This document shows, one piece after another, positions 32,474-40,580 of a stretch of 43,455 bases of DNA. Below the pieces are notes generated by a model that saw only the letters and a program-made list of their open reading frames with translations, ran no database searches and was not told the DNA's origin. Every line of letters begins with the position of its first letter. The first letter of the stretch is position 1. Source of the DNA: Pimelobacter simplex (GTDB lineage: Bacteria; Actinomycetota; Actinomycetes; Propionibacteriales; Nocardioidaceae); assembly GCA_016803235.1 (NCBI GenBank), contig JADCLI010000048.1, positions 1 through 43,455 of the forward strand, given 5' to 3'. A program made the position numbers and the translations under genes.

Positions 32474-34000
32474 ATGCGCATGCTCCGCGTCGCGGCCTCG
32501 GCGTTGGCCGCTGCCCTCGCCCTCTCCCTCGGCGCCCTGCCTCCCGCCCCGGCCCACGCCGACCTGGACCTGCCCGGCCTCCCGGCCCTGCCGACGATCC
32601 CCGGCCTGCCGATCCCGTCGCTGCCCACCGACCTGCTCGCGCCCCGGTTCACCGGTGCGCCGGCCTCCGGGCAGCCGCTCGACGCGCAGCCGGTCCCGCA
32701 GAACCCGTACCTCGCGCCGAACGGGCGCAGCAGCATGCACAACGACCCCTACAGCTCCGACGCGTACGCCGTCTCGGGGCCGCTCGGACGCAACCTGCAG
32801 GTGCGCACGGCGTCGTAAGGCATCCGGGAGTGCGCCACGATGGCGTTCGACTCGAAGGACCGGATCGTCGGGCTCTGCGGCGGCCTCGAGGGCTTCACGC
32901 TGATGGTGATCGACCCGGTCACGCTGCGGGCGATCTCGCAGCTGCAGCTCTCGCAGCGCGACCTGCTCTCCGGCGCGAACCCGCTGACCGACATCTGCGG
33001 CGGCACCTACTTCTTCCTCGACGCCCAGGACCGCGCGTACGCCACGACGACGGACTCCTCGATCGCCGAGGTCACCGTCAACGCCGACGGCACCCTCACC
33101 CGCGGCCGGACCTGGCCGCTCGGCGCGCACCTCGGCACCGACGACTGCCTGGTCGCGACCGGCGTCGACTGGGACGGCCGGGTCTGGTGGTTCAGCCAGC
33201 AAGGCACCGTCGGCAGCCTCGACCGCGCCACCGGCGCGGTGAAGGCGCTGGAGCTGCCCGACGGCGAGGGGATCTTCAACTCGGTCTCCACCGACGAGAC
33301 CGGTGGCGTCTACTTCGTCTCGACACACCGGACCTATCGTCTCGACGCCGCCGGCGACGGCACCCCGGAGATCACCTGGGCGATCCCGTACGACCGCGGC
33401 AGCGCCAAGAAGCCCGGCATGCTCTCGCAGGGCTCCGGCACCTCGCCGACCCTGATCGGCGAGCGGTGGATCGCGATCGCCGACAACGCCGAGCCGCAGA
33501 GCCACGTCATCGTCTACGACCGCCGCACGGGGGTCGCCGACCGCGAGCACTGCTCGATCCCGGTCCTGGCGTCGGGCGCGAGCACGACCGAGAACGGCCT
33601 GGTCGCCGCGGGCGATTCGCTGATCATCGAGAACAACTACGGGTACGCCGGCGTCCAGTCCACGCTGCTCGGCAGGACCACCACGCCCGGCGTCTCCCGC
33701 GTGATGATCGACCCGGACGGCTGCCACGTCGCCTGGACCAACCCGACCAGCGCGCCGACGTCGGTGCCGAAGGCCTCACTCGGCAACGGCCTGGTGTACG
33801 TCTACTCCAAGCCGAAGGGCAACCCGGTCGACCCGTGGTACGTCACCGCGATCGACATCCGCACCGGCGAGACCCGCTGGCGCCGGCTCACCGGCACCGG
33901 CATCCAGTGGAACAACCACTACGCGTCGATCTACCTCGGCCCGGACGGAGCGCTGTACGTCGCCACGATCGTCGGGCTGATCCGGCTCAGCGACGGCTGA
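32474..34000 (+). pseudogene. Secreted beta-propeller protein gene interrupted by one in-frame TAA
   Basis: An exported protein (signal peptide MRMLRVAASALAAALALSLG... to about residue 29) with a beta-propeller or PQQ-like repeat domain. The frame is open from 32474 to 32815, has a single TAA at 32816-32818, and is open again in the same frame to 34000. Across the stop the reading is RTAS-stop-GIRECATMAFDSKDR, so the only defect is one codon. TAC to TAA (tyrosine) is the simplest explanation, because TCGTACGG is common in this genome while TCGTAAGG is not. Without the stop the protein would have 509 residues including the replaced codon. The second part (from the ATG at 32840) lacks a signal peptide and is unlikely to work alone. 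Readthrough or a sequencing error cannot be excluded. Confidence 0.8.
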
Positions 34001-34079
34001 CCCGTCGAGCGCGCTCAGGTCGCCGCCGAACCTGCCGATCGGAGGGCTCCCAGCACTCTGCGGCAGATCGGAGGAGGCC

Positions 34080-35015
34080 ATGGCCGGCGATGTCGCTGCG
34101 CCCGACAGCTTCACCGAGGCAGCGCGCCGTGTCGTCGGCTACCTCGCCCGGCGCACCCCGCTGGCGAACTGGTCGGTCTCACGCGTGGCCGGCGGTGAGC
34201 AGGTGCACGTCCACGTGCACGGGCACGGCCTGATCGGCACCGGCGACCGGGTGCAGTGGGACGACACCTTCTGCAGGCAGATGACGCTGGGAGCAGAGCA
34301 CGTCGTGCCGGACTCGACGCTCGACGCGGCCTATGCCGTGCTCCCGGACTCGCCGGCCGTGCGCTCGTACGTCGGCTACCCGATCCGCGACGACCGGGGC
34401 GACCTGTTCGGCATCCTGTGCGGGGTCGGGGACAGCCCGCTCCCGGACCGGGCCGCGGTCGACGCCGACTTGGTCGAGACGCTCAGCCACCTGCTGTCCA
34501 GCCACCTGGCCGCCGCCCGCGCGGCGGACCGCAACCGGCGCGCGACCCGGGTCGCGACCGCGCTCGCGGACATCGACGCGCTGACCGGCCTGATGAACCG
34601 GCGCGGGTGGGACCACCTCGTCGCGGACGCCCAGGAGCGGGTCGACGCCTTCGCCGATCCCGTGGCCGTCGCGGTGCTCGACGTCGACGGGCTCAAGCAG
34701 GTCAACGACACCGCCGGCCACGAGGCCGGCGACGACCTGCTCCGGCGCGCTGGCGACGCCCTCCGCCTCGCCTCGACCGACAAGGACCGGGTCGCACGCT
34801 ACGGCGGCGACGAGTTCGCCGTCCTGTCCAACGACGTGCCCGTCGCCGAGCTCGCCGCGCACTACGCGCGGTTCGTCCACGTCCTGCACCAGCACGGTGT
34901 CGAGGCGTCGCTGGGCCACGCGTTCACCGGGCCGGGCGAGCGCACGGTGCGGGAGGCCTTCCGGCAGGCCGACGCGGCGATGTACGCCGTCAAGCGGGCC
35001 CGTCGCGCGGGTTGA
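34080..35015 (+). CDS. GAF-GGDEF diguanylate cyclase
   Basis: A 311-residue protein that would make cyclic di-GMP from two GTP. Residues about 10-145 form a GAF sensor domain (DDTFCRQMTLGAEHVV, VRSYVGYPIRDDRGDLFGILCGV). Residues 165-310 form the GGDEF domain, with LTGLMNRRGW and an intact active site RYGGDEF (242-246). The inhibitory I-site (RxxD five residues before the active site) is absent, so product feedback inhibition is not expected. There is no EAL domain and no membrane helix. Its last 26 bp overlap the convergent kinase gene. Confidence 0.94.
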   Translation: MAGDVAAPDSFTEAARRVVGYLARRTPLANWSVSRVAGGEQVHVHVHGHGLIGTGDRVQWDDTFCRQMTLGAEHVVPDSTLDAAYAVLPDSPAVRSYVGYPIRDDRGDLFGILCGVGDSPLPDRAAVDADLVETLSHLLSSHLAAARAADRNRRATRVATALADIDALTGLMNRRGWDHLVADAQERVDAFADPVAVAVLDVDGLKQVNDTAGHEAGDDLLRRAGDALRLASTDKDRVARYGGDEFAVLSNDVPVAELAAHYARFVHVLHQHGVEASLGHAFTGPGERTVREAFRQADAAMYAVKRARRAG

Positions 35016-35931
35016 CGCTCCACAGGCAGCCCGCGGCGGCGGTGAGGACGTCGTCGACGGGGACGTCCCGCAGCTCCGCGGAGGCGTTGTCGGCCACCAG
35101 GACCCGCGCGGCGCAGCGTGCGGTCGGCGGGTCGAGGCCCGCGTCGTGCTCGAGGGCCCGGGCGAGACCGGTGACCGGGTCGGGCGCGGGCGCCGGCACC
35201 GACGAGGCCACGACGAGGACGACTGCCACGGTCAGCACGGTCAGCGCGGCGGCCACCACGGCCGTCCACCGCCGGCGCGACGGCCGGAAGGGCACGGCCC
35301 GGAGCGCGTCGCGCACCCCGGCCGCGGTCGTCGGCGGCTCGTCGAGCACCCGCGCGAGGCGCGGGGGCGGTGGCCCGGCGAGGACGTCGCGCAGCAGCCG
35401 TACCAGCGCCCGCACGTCGTCGAGCGCCGCGTCGGCCTGAGCGGGTGCGGCGATCCCGAAGTCGGCGAGGTAGGCGACGGTGTGCGTGCCGCAGCGCTGG
35501 AGCAGCACGTTGGCCGCCTTGACGTCGCGGTGGACCAGCCCGGCCCGGTGTGCCGCGGCGAGCCCGTCGGCGACCTGGGCGACGAGGTCGACCGCCTCGT
35601 CGGCGGGCAGCGGGCCGTGGCGGCGCAGCGCCGCCCCGAGGTCACCGTCGGGCACCAGCCGGCTGGCGAGGAACAGTCGCCCCTCGATCTCGCCGTGGGC
35701 GAAGACGGGCACGACGTGGGGTGAGTCCAGCGCCGCCTGGGCCCGGGCCTCGCGGACGAACCGCGCGCGGAGGTCGGGGTCGTCGGCGAGCTCCGGGAGG
35801 ATCAGCTTGAGCGCGACGTGGCGCCCGAGCGCCGTGTCGACGGCCTCGTGCACCGTGCCCATGCCGCCGCGCCCGAGGGAGCGCACGATCCGGTAGGGAC
35901 CGAGGGTCGGGGGCGGGTCGGATGGGCGCAT
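34990..35931 (-). CDS. Membrane Ser/Thr protein kinase lacking the activation segment
   Basis: The 313-residue protein follows the PknB-type plan. The glycine loop GRGGMG is at 20-25, the ATP lysine at 42 (VALKLI), helix-C Glu61, the catalytic loop HRDVKAAN at 134-141 and DFG at 157-159. After DFG only 11 residues precede DDVRALVRLL, which corresponds to helix F. The normal activation loop, P+1 loop and APE motif (about 25 or more residues) are missing. The predicted chain then has a membrane helix (WTAVVAAALTVLTVAVVLVVA, about 222-243) and a 65-residue outer domain with two cysteines. It may be a small pseudo- or atypical kinase. The frame is intact, and no assembly break is evident. Confidence 0.88.
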   Translation of the reverse strand: MRPSDPPPTLGPYRIVRSLGRGGMGTVHEAVDTALGRHVALKLILPELADDPDLRARFVREARAQAALDSPHVVPVFAHGEIEGRLFLASRLVPDGDLGAALRRHGPLPADEAVDLVAQVADGLAAAHRAGLVHRDVKAANVLLQRCGTHTVAYLADFGIAAPAQADAALDDVRALVRLLRDVLAGPPPPRLARVLDEPPTTAAGVRDALRAVPFRPSRRRWTAVVAAALTVLTVAVVLVVASSVPAPAPDPVTGLARALEHDAGLDPPTARCAARVLVADNASAELRDVPVDDVLTAAAGCLWSVNPRDGPA

Positions 35932-35995
35932 GCCGCCGTTCTACCGGGGAGGTCCGGCAGTGGCGAACGCTCCTCCACAGGCGCCCCCGGGGGGC

Positions 35996-37342
35996 TCAGA
36001 ACAGCAGTGCCGTGGCCGGATCGCTGACCAGGCCGGCGACGTCGGCGAGGAACTGCGAGCCGGTGGCGCCGTCGATGTGGCGGTGGTCGAAGGACAGCGA
36101 CAGCGTCATCACCTGGCGGGGCACGACCTGGTCGTCGACGACCCACGGCTGCGGCTTGATGGCGCCGAGGCACAGGATCGCCGACTCGCCGGGGTTGATG
36201 ATCGGCGTACCGCCGTCGACCCCGAAGACGCCCACGTTGGTGATCGTGAACGAGCCGCCCGCCATGTCGGCCGGCTGGGTGCGGCCCTCGCGGGCGGTCG
36301 CGGTCAGCGCCTCCAGGGCCTGGGCCAGCTCGACGAGCGACAGGGCGTGGGCGTCCTTGACATTGGGGACGACCAGGCCGCGCGGGGTGGCGGCAGCGAT
36401 GCCGAGGTTGACGTAGTGCTTGACGACGACCTGCTGGGCCGCCTCATCCCAGGTCGAGTTGATCAGCGGCGTACGGCGCATCGCCAGCAGGCACGCGCGG
36501 GCGACGACGAGCAGCGGACTGACCTTGACGTCCGCGAGCTCGCGGCGCTCGCGCAGCCGGGCGACCAGCTCGACGGTCGCGGTGGCGTCGATGGTGACCC
36601 ACTCGGTGACGTGCGGCGCGGTGGAGGCGGAGGCGACCATGGCCGCGGCCATGTTCTTGCGCACCCCCTTGATCGGCTCGCGGGTCTCGCGGCCGGCCGG
36701 GTCAGCGGCCACCGGAGCAGCGGCAGGACGGGCGGGGGCCGGGGCGGAGCCGGCGGCGGCGAGCACGTCCTCCTTGCTGACCGTGCCCTTGGGCCCGGTC
36801 GGCACCAGCGCGGTGAGGTCGACGCCGAGGTCGCGTGCCAGGCGCCGCACCAGCGGCTTGGCGAGGGCGCGCAGCGGACGGGCGGGCTCGTCGACCGGCC
36901 CGGGTACGACGACCGCGGAGACCTCGTCGGGCGTGGCCTTGCGGGCCCGCCGCTTGAGCGCGCGCTGCTTGGGCCCGTAGCCGACCAGCGTGGCATTGCC
37001 CTCGGGCGGGACGTTGGTGTCGATGACCTCCGTCGCCGGTGGCCCGGCGGGTGCCGCCGGGGCGGCCGGGACAGCCGGGGCAGCCGGGGCGGGCGCGTCG
37101 CCGGGCTCGCCGATGCGGATGATCGGGGTACCGACCTCGACCGTGTCGCCCTCGCCGACGAGCAGCGCCAGCACGTGGCCGGCGTACGGCGAGGGCAGCT
37201 CGACGACCGACTTGGCGGTCTCGATCTCGACGACGATGTCGTTGACGGCGACGACGTCGCCCTCCTTGACCCGCCACGCCACGATGTCGGCCTCGGTGAG
37301 GCCCTCGCCGACGTCGGGGAGCTTGAACTCGTTCACAGCCAT
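35996..37342 (-). CDS. bkdC: 2-oxoacid dehydrogenase E2 (dihydrolipoyl acyltransferase)
   Basis: The 448-residue E2 component of a branched-chain 2-oxoacid dehydrogenase. The N-terminal lipoyl domain carries the lipoylated lysine in IETAKSVVELP (Lys44), an Ala/Pro linker follows, then the peripheral subunit-binding domain (AKPLVRRLARDLGVDLTALVPTG) and the acyltransferase domain with the active-site motif DHRHIDG near residue 425. It ends the bkdA-bkdB-bkdC set, starting 13 bp after the E1-beta stop codon. The complex oxidises 2-oxoacids from Val, Leu and Ile to branched acyl-CoA primers for fatty acids. E3 is not encoded here. Confidence 0.93.
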   Translation of the reverse strand: MAVNEFKLPDVGEGLTEADIVAWRVKEGDVVAVNDIVVEIETAKSVVELPSPYAGHVLALLVGEGDTVEVGTPIIRIGEPGDAPAPAAPAVPAAPAAPAGPPATEVIDTNVPPEGNATLVGYGPKQRALKRRARKATPDEVSAVVVPGPVDEPARPLRALAKPLVRRLARDLGVDLTALVPTGPKGTVSKEDVLAAAGSAPAPARPAAAPVAADPAGRETREPIKGVRKNMAAAMVASASTAPHVTEWVTIDATATVELVARLRERRELADVKVSPLLVVARACLLAMRRTPLINSTWDEAAQQVVVKHYVNLGIAAATPRGLVVPNVKDAHALSLVELAQALEALTATAREGRTQPADMAGGSFTITNVGVFGVDGGTPIINPGESAILCLGAIKPQPWVVDDQVVPRQVMTLSLSFDHRHIDGATGSQFLADVAGLVSDPATALLF

Positions 37343-37355
37343 GGCAGCAGACTCC

Positions 37356-38333
37356 TCAGAACCCGAAGGTCCGGTCGACGGCGTCGAGGACCCGGTCGAG
37401 GTCGGGCAGGAAGGCCTCCTCGATCCGGGCGGGCGGGTAGGGGGTGTCGAAGCCGCCGACGCGCAGCACCGGCGCCTCGAGCGAGTGGAAGCACTCCTCG
37501 GTGACCCGCGCGGCGATCTCGGCGCCGACGCCGAGGGTCACGTGGGCCTCGTGCACGACGACCAGGCGTCCGGTACGACGGACCGACTCGTGCACCGGGA
37601 CGAGGTCGAGCGGCGAGAGGGTGCGCAGGTCGATGACCTCCAGCGAGCGGCCCTCCTCGGCCGCCACGGTCGCGGCGTCGAGGCAGGTGGACACGGTGGG
37701 GCCGTAGGCGACCAGCGTCGCGTCCGAGCCCGGGCGGACCACCCGCGACTGCCAGAGCGGAGCGGCGGGGGCGGACTCGTCGACGTCGGCCTTGGCCGAG
37801 TGGTACAGCCGCTTGGGCTCGAGGAAGACGACCGGGTCGTCGGCGTGGATCGCCTGCTGGATCATCACGTAGGCGTCGGCCGGGTTGGAGCAGGCCACGA
37901 CCTTCAGCCCGGGGGTGTGCACGAACTGCGCCTCGGGCGACTCGCTGTGGTGCTCGACGGCACCGATGCCGCCCCCGAACGGGATCCGGATCACCATCGG
38001 GATCCTCACCCGGCCCTGGCTGCGGAAGTGCAGCTTGGCGACCTGGCACACGATCTGGTCGTAGGCGGGGTAGACGAAGCCGTCGAACTGGATCTCGACC
38101 ACGGGCCGGTAGCCGCGCATCGCGAGGCCGACGGCGGTGCCGACGATGCCGGACTCGGCCAGCGGGGTGTCGATCACCCGGGCGTCGCCGAAGTCCTTCT
38201 GCAGGCCGTCGGTGATCCGGAAGACGCCGCCGAGGGTGCCGACGTCCTCCCCCATGATCACGACCTTGTCGTCGTCCTCCATCGCCTTGCGGAGGCCGGC
38301 GTTGAGCGCCTTGGCCAGCGTCATCGTCGTCAT
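37356..38333 (-). CDS. bkdB: 2-oxoacid dehydrogenase E1 beta subunit
   Basis: A 325-residue transketolase-like beta subunit. The start ATG overlaps the TGA of bkdA by one base (TGATG), so translation is coupled. Typical segments are MGEDVGTLGGVFRIT, DTPLAESGIVGTAVGLAMRGYRPV, the EIQFDGFVYPAYDQIV motif and the C-terminal domain GADAT-like DATLVAYGPTVSTCL with VEVIDLRTLSPLD. It binds thiamine diphosphate together with the alpha subunit and decarboxylates the 2-oxoacid. Confidence 0.95.
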   Translation of the reverse strand: MTTMTLAKALNAGLRKAMEDDDKVVIMGEDVGTLGGVFRITDGLQKDFGDARVIDTPLAESGIVGTAVGLAMRGYRPVVEIQFDGFVYPAYDQIVCQVAKLHFRSQGRVRIPMVIRIPFGGGIGAVEHHSESPEAQFVHTPGLKVVACSNPADAYVMIQQAIHADDPVVFLEPKRLYHSAKADVDESAPAAPLWQSRVVRPGSDATLVAYGPTVSTCLDAATVAAEEGRSLEVIDLRTLSPLDLVPVHESVRRTGRLVVVHEAHVTLGVGAEIAARVTEECFHSLEAPVLRVGGFDTPYPPARIEEAFLPDLDRVLDAVDRTFGF

Positions 38334-39463
38334 CAGGACACCTCCTCGAACGAGGCGGCGTGCGCGTCGTACTCCGCCTGCTGGGCCGCCAGCTCGGCCG
38401 TCTTCTCGGCGTGGACGAGGTCCCACAGGTCGTGGGGCGAGGGGTCGGGGAGTGCGTGGCACTCGCGGCGCATACGCTCGCCGAGCGCGTCGGCCTCGGC
38501 CGCGACCTCGGCCAGGAAGTCGTCGTCGGCCAGGCCGTTGCGACGCAGGTAGACCTCGAGCCGCGCGATCGGGTCCTTGAGCTTCCAGTGCTCGACGTCG
38601 TCGCTGAGCCGGTAGCGGGTCGGGTCGTCGGTGGTGGTGTGGGCGCCCATCCGGTAGGTGTAGGCCTCGATCAGGATCGGCCCCTGGCCCTCGCGGGCCC
38701 GCTGCAGCGCGGCCTTCGTGACGGCGTAGGTCGCGAGCACGTCGTTGCCGTCGACCCGGATGCCGGGGAAGCCGAAGCCGTGGGAGCGGCGGTAGAGCGG
38801 GATCCGGGACTGCCGCTCGAACGGCTCCGAGATCGCCCACTGGTTGTTCTGGCAGAAGAACACGACCGGCGCGTTGAAGGACGCGGCGAAGACGAAGGCC
38901 TCGTTGACGTCGCCCTGGGAGGAGGCCCCGTCGCCGAAGTGGGCGACGACCGCCGTGTCGCGCTCGGGGTCGCCGGTGCCGACCAGTCCGTCGCGCTGGA
39001 CGCCCATGGCGTACCCGGTGGCGTGCAGCGTCTGCGCGCCGATCACGATGGTGTAGAGGCCGAAGTTGTGCTCGGCCGGGTCCCAGCTGCCCTGGTCGAC
39101 GCCGCGGAACAGGGCGAGCAGGCGGACCGGGTCGACCCCGCGGCACCAGGCGACGCCGTGCTCGCGGTAGGTCGGGAAGACGTAGTCCTGCGGCGCGAGG
39201 GCGCGGCCGGCGCCGATCTGCGCGGCCTCCTGGCCGAGGAGCTGGGCCCACAGGCCGAGCTCGCCGTGGCGCTGCAGCGCGGTCGCCTCGATGTCGAGGC
39301 GACGGACCAGGACCATGTCGCGGTAGAACCCGCGCAGCTGCTCCGCGCTGAAGTCGGCGTCGAAGCCGGGGTGGTGCACCCGCTCGCCCTCGGGGGTGAG
39401 GAGCTGGACGAGCTCGGGATCAGGTGCGCGTTCGGGGGCCGGTCCGAAGACGGGGTCGGTCAT
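38333..39463 (-). CDS. bkdA: 2-oxoacid dehydrogenase E1 alpha subunit
   Basis: A 376-residue thiamine-diphosphate-dependent subunit. The TPP motif GDGASSQGDVNEA...NNQWAIS is complete, and the regulatory and specificity region YRMGAHTTTDDPTRYR is the conserved form of branched-chain (BkdA-like) enzymes. HATGYAMGV and QEAAQIGAGRAL are also conserved. It is the first gene of the operon, in the same order as in Streptomyces and mycobacteria. The 255 bp upstream contain its promoter and a perfect 22-bp palindrome. Confidence 0.95.
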   Translation of the reverse strand: MTDPVFGPAPERAPDPELVQLLTPEGERVHHPGFDADFSAEQLRGFYRDMVLVRRLDIEATALQRHGELGLWAQLLGQEAAQIGAGRALAPQDYVFPTYREHGVAWCRGVDPVRLLALFRGVDQGSWDPAEHNFGLYTIVIGAQTLHATGYAMGVQRDGLVGTGDPERDTAVVAHFGDGASSQGDVNEAFVFAASFNAPVVFFCQNNQWAISEPFERQSRIPLYRRSHGFGFPGIRVDGNDVLATYAVTKAALQRAREGQGPILIEAYTYRMGAHTTTDDPTRYRLSDDVEHWKLKDPIARLEVYLRRNGLADDDFLAEVAAEADALGERMRRECHALPDPSPHDLWDLVHAEKTAELAAQQAEYDAHAASFEEVS

Positions 39464-39678
39464 TCGCCACTCCTTGCATCCGCCGCCTGCGGGGTCGCCG
39501 CGGCACGGTTCGGGTTGGTCCGTGGTCCGGGTCCGTCACAGGGGTGGCGTGACGTGTGATCCGGAGCACACCGTCACTCGCCACGATACTTCGTCCCCAT
39601 GATCGGCTCGTGGACCCAACGCCGGCCGGCGTTGGGAGCGACGCACGGGATGGCTCCCGGCGCCCTTCCCCCCCAGGG
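39464..39678. other. Intergenic region with a perfect 22-bp palindrome
   Basis: No gene is supported here. A perfect 22-bp palindrome at 39615-39636 consists of CCCAAC, a self-complementary GCCGGCCGGC core and GTTGGG. It lies about 150 bp upstream of bkdA and about 80 bp after the stop of the Pro-rich membrane protein gene. It could be a bkd operator or a transcription barrier between two same-strand units. A short run of C at 39668-39674 follows. Confidence 0.4.
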
Positions 39679-39714
39679 CGGTACGACGGCACGGGGAGCC
39701 GCGCCGTCGTACCG
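39679..39714 (-). terminator. Stem-loop after the Pro-rich membrane protein gene
   Basis: CGGTACGACGGC (39679-39690) and its complement GCCGTCGTACCG (39703-39714) form a 12-bp stem with a 12-nt loop. It begins 5 nt after the stop codon of the gene at 39719 and fits a terminator in minus-strand RNA. Confidence 0.65.
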
Positions 39715-39718
39715 TGCA

Positions 39719-40570
39719 TCACTTCTCGGTGTAGCTGTAGCCGCTGACCAGCCACTCGCCCGTGGTGCCGTCGAGCGCCCAGGTCGAGACGAGCGTCTTG
39801 CCGGTGTTGGGGGCGTAGACGTCGCCGTAGACGTTGACGACGTAGGCGTCGAGCGTCGGCTCGGGGTCCTTGAAGGTGTACTCGGCATTGGACATCTCGA
39901 GGTCGCCCGCGACGGCCTCGCAGCCGGCCTGGTCCGTGAACTCGGAGGCGAAGTAGTCGGGGGTCGTCAACCCCTCGACCGCGAGGCAGTTGCCCTCGAG
40001 CAGCGAGTCGAGGAAGGCCCGCGCGGTGATCGTCGGGTCGTCGGTCGGCACGTCGGCGTCGTCGGTCTCGTCCGTCTCGGTGGGCTCGTCGGTCTCCTCC
40101 GTCGGGTCCTCGGCCTCGTCGGTCGCCTCCGCGCTCTCGGACGTGTCGTCCTTGGCCGACGGCTTGTCGTCGTCACCCTTGAAGACCGTGAACGCGAGCA
40201 CGGCCACCACACCGAGCACGAGGACCACGACACCCGCGACGATGCCGATGACCAGGCCCTTCTTGCTACCGCCGCCGCCCGTCGGGGGTGCCGGGTAGCC
40301 GGGGCCGCCGGGACCTCCGGGGTAGCCGCCGCCCGGGTAGCCGGCACCGGCGGGCTGCTGCGGGTAGCCCTGCTGGGGGTAGCCGGGCTGGGGATATCCG
40401 GGCTGCTGCGGCTGCGGGTAGCCAGGCTGCGGCGGCTGGGGCGGGTAGCCCGGCTGCTGGGGCTGGCCGGGAGCGCCGTACGGCGGGACAGGGGCGCCGC
40501 CGGCCGGCGGCGCCATCTGGGTCGGGGGCTGTTCGCCGGGCTGCCCAGGTGGGGGGAACTGGTCGCTCAC
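39719..40570 (-). CDS. Pro/Gly/Tyr-rich single-pass membrane protein with NTF2-like outer domain
   Basis: The 283-residue protein starts at a GTG at 40568-40570. The first 100 residues are cytoplasmic and made of PGYPQ-type repeats, disordered. One membrane helix (KGLVIGIVAGVVVLVLGVVAVLAFTVF) follows. An acidic Thr/Glu/Asp linker (about 140-175) leads to an outer domain with DPTITARAFLDSLLEGNCLAVEGL, a paired cysteine (GCEAV) and a C-terminal GEWLVSGYSY. This is the pattern of NTF2/DUF4878-like domains and recurs in two neighbouring genes. The function is unknown. A perfect 16-bp palindrome (40565-40580) spans the start codon, and no ribosome site is visible. Confidence 0.78.
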   Translation of the reverse strand: MSDQFPPPGQPGEQPPTQMAPPAGGAPVPPYGAPGQPQQPGYPPQPPQPGYPQPQQPGYPQPGYPQQGYPQQPAGAGYPGGGYPGGPGGPGYPAPPTGGGGSKKGLVIGIVAGVVVLVLGVVAVLAFTVFKGDDDKPSAKDDTSESAEATDEAEDPTEETDEPTETDETDDADVPTDDPTITARAFLDSLLEGNCLAVEGLTTPDYFASEFTDQAGCEAVAGDLEMSNAEYTFKDPEPTLDAYVVNVYGDVYAPNTGKTLVSTWALDGTTGEWLVSGYSYTEK

Positions 40571-40580
40571 GCGCGTGAGC
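40565..40580. promoter_or_regulatory. Palindrome over the start codon of the Pro-rich protein gene
   Basis: GCTCACGCGCGTGAGC is a perfect 16-bp palindrome filling the gap between the TAG of the upstream gene (ending at 40581) and including the GTG start at 40570. In mRNA it would fold into a hairpin that hides the start codon, or it may serve as an operator. Confidence 0.45.

Noticed and set aside
34780..34830. An inhibitory I-site in the diguanylate cyclase
   Set aside because: The residues in front of RYGGDEF contain no R-x-x-D at the required distance.
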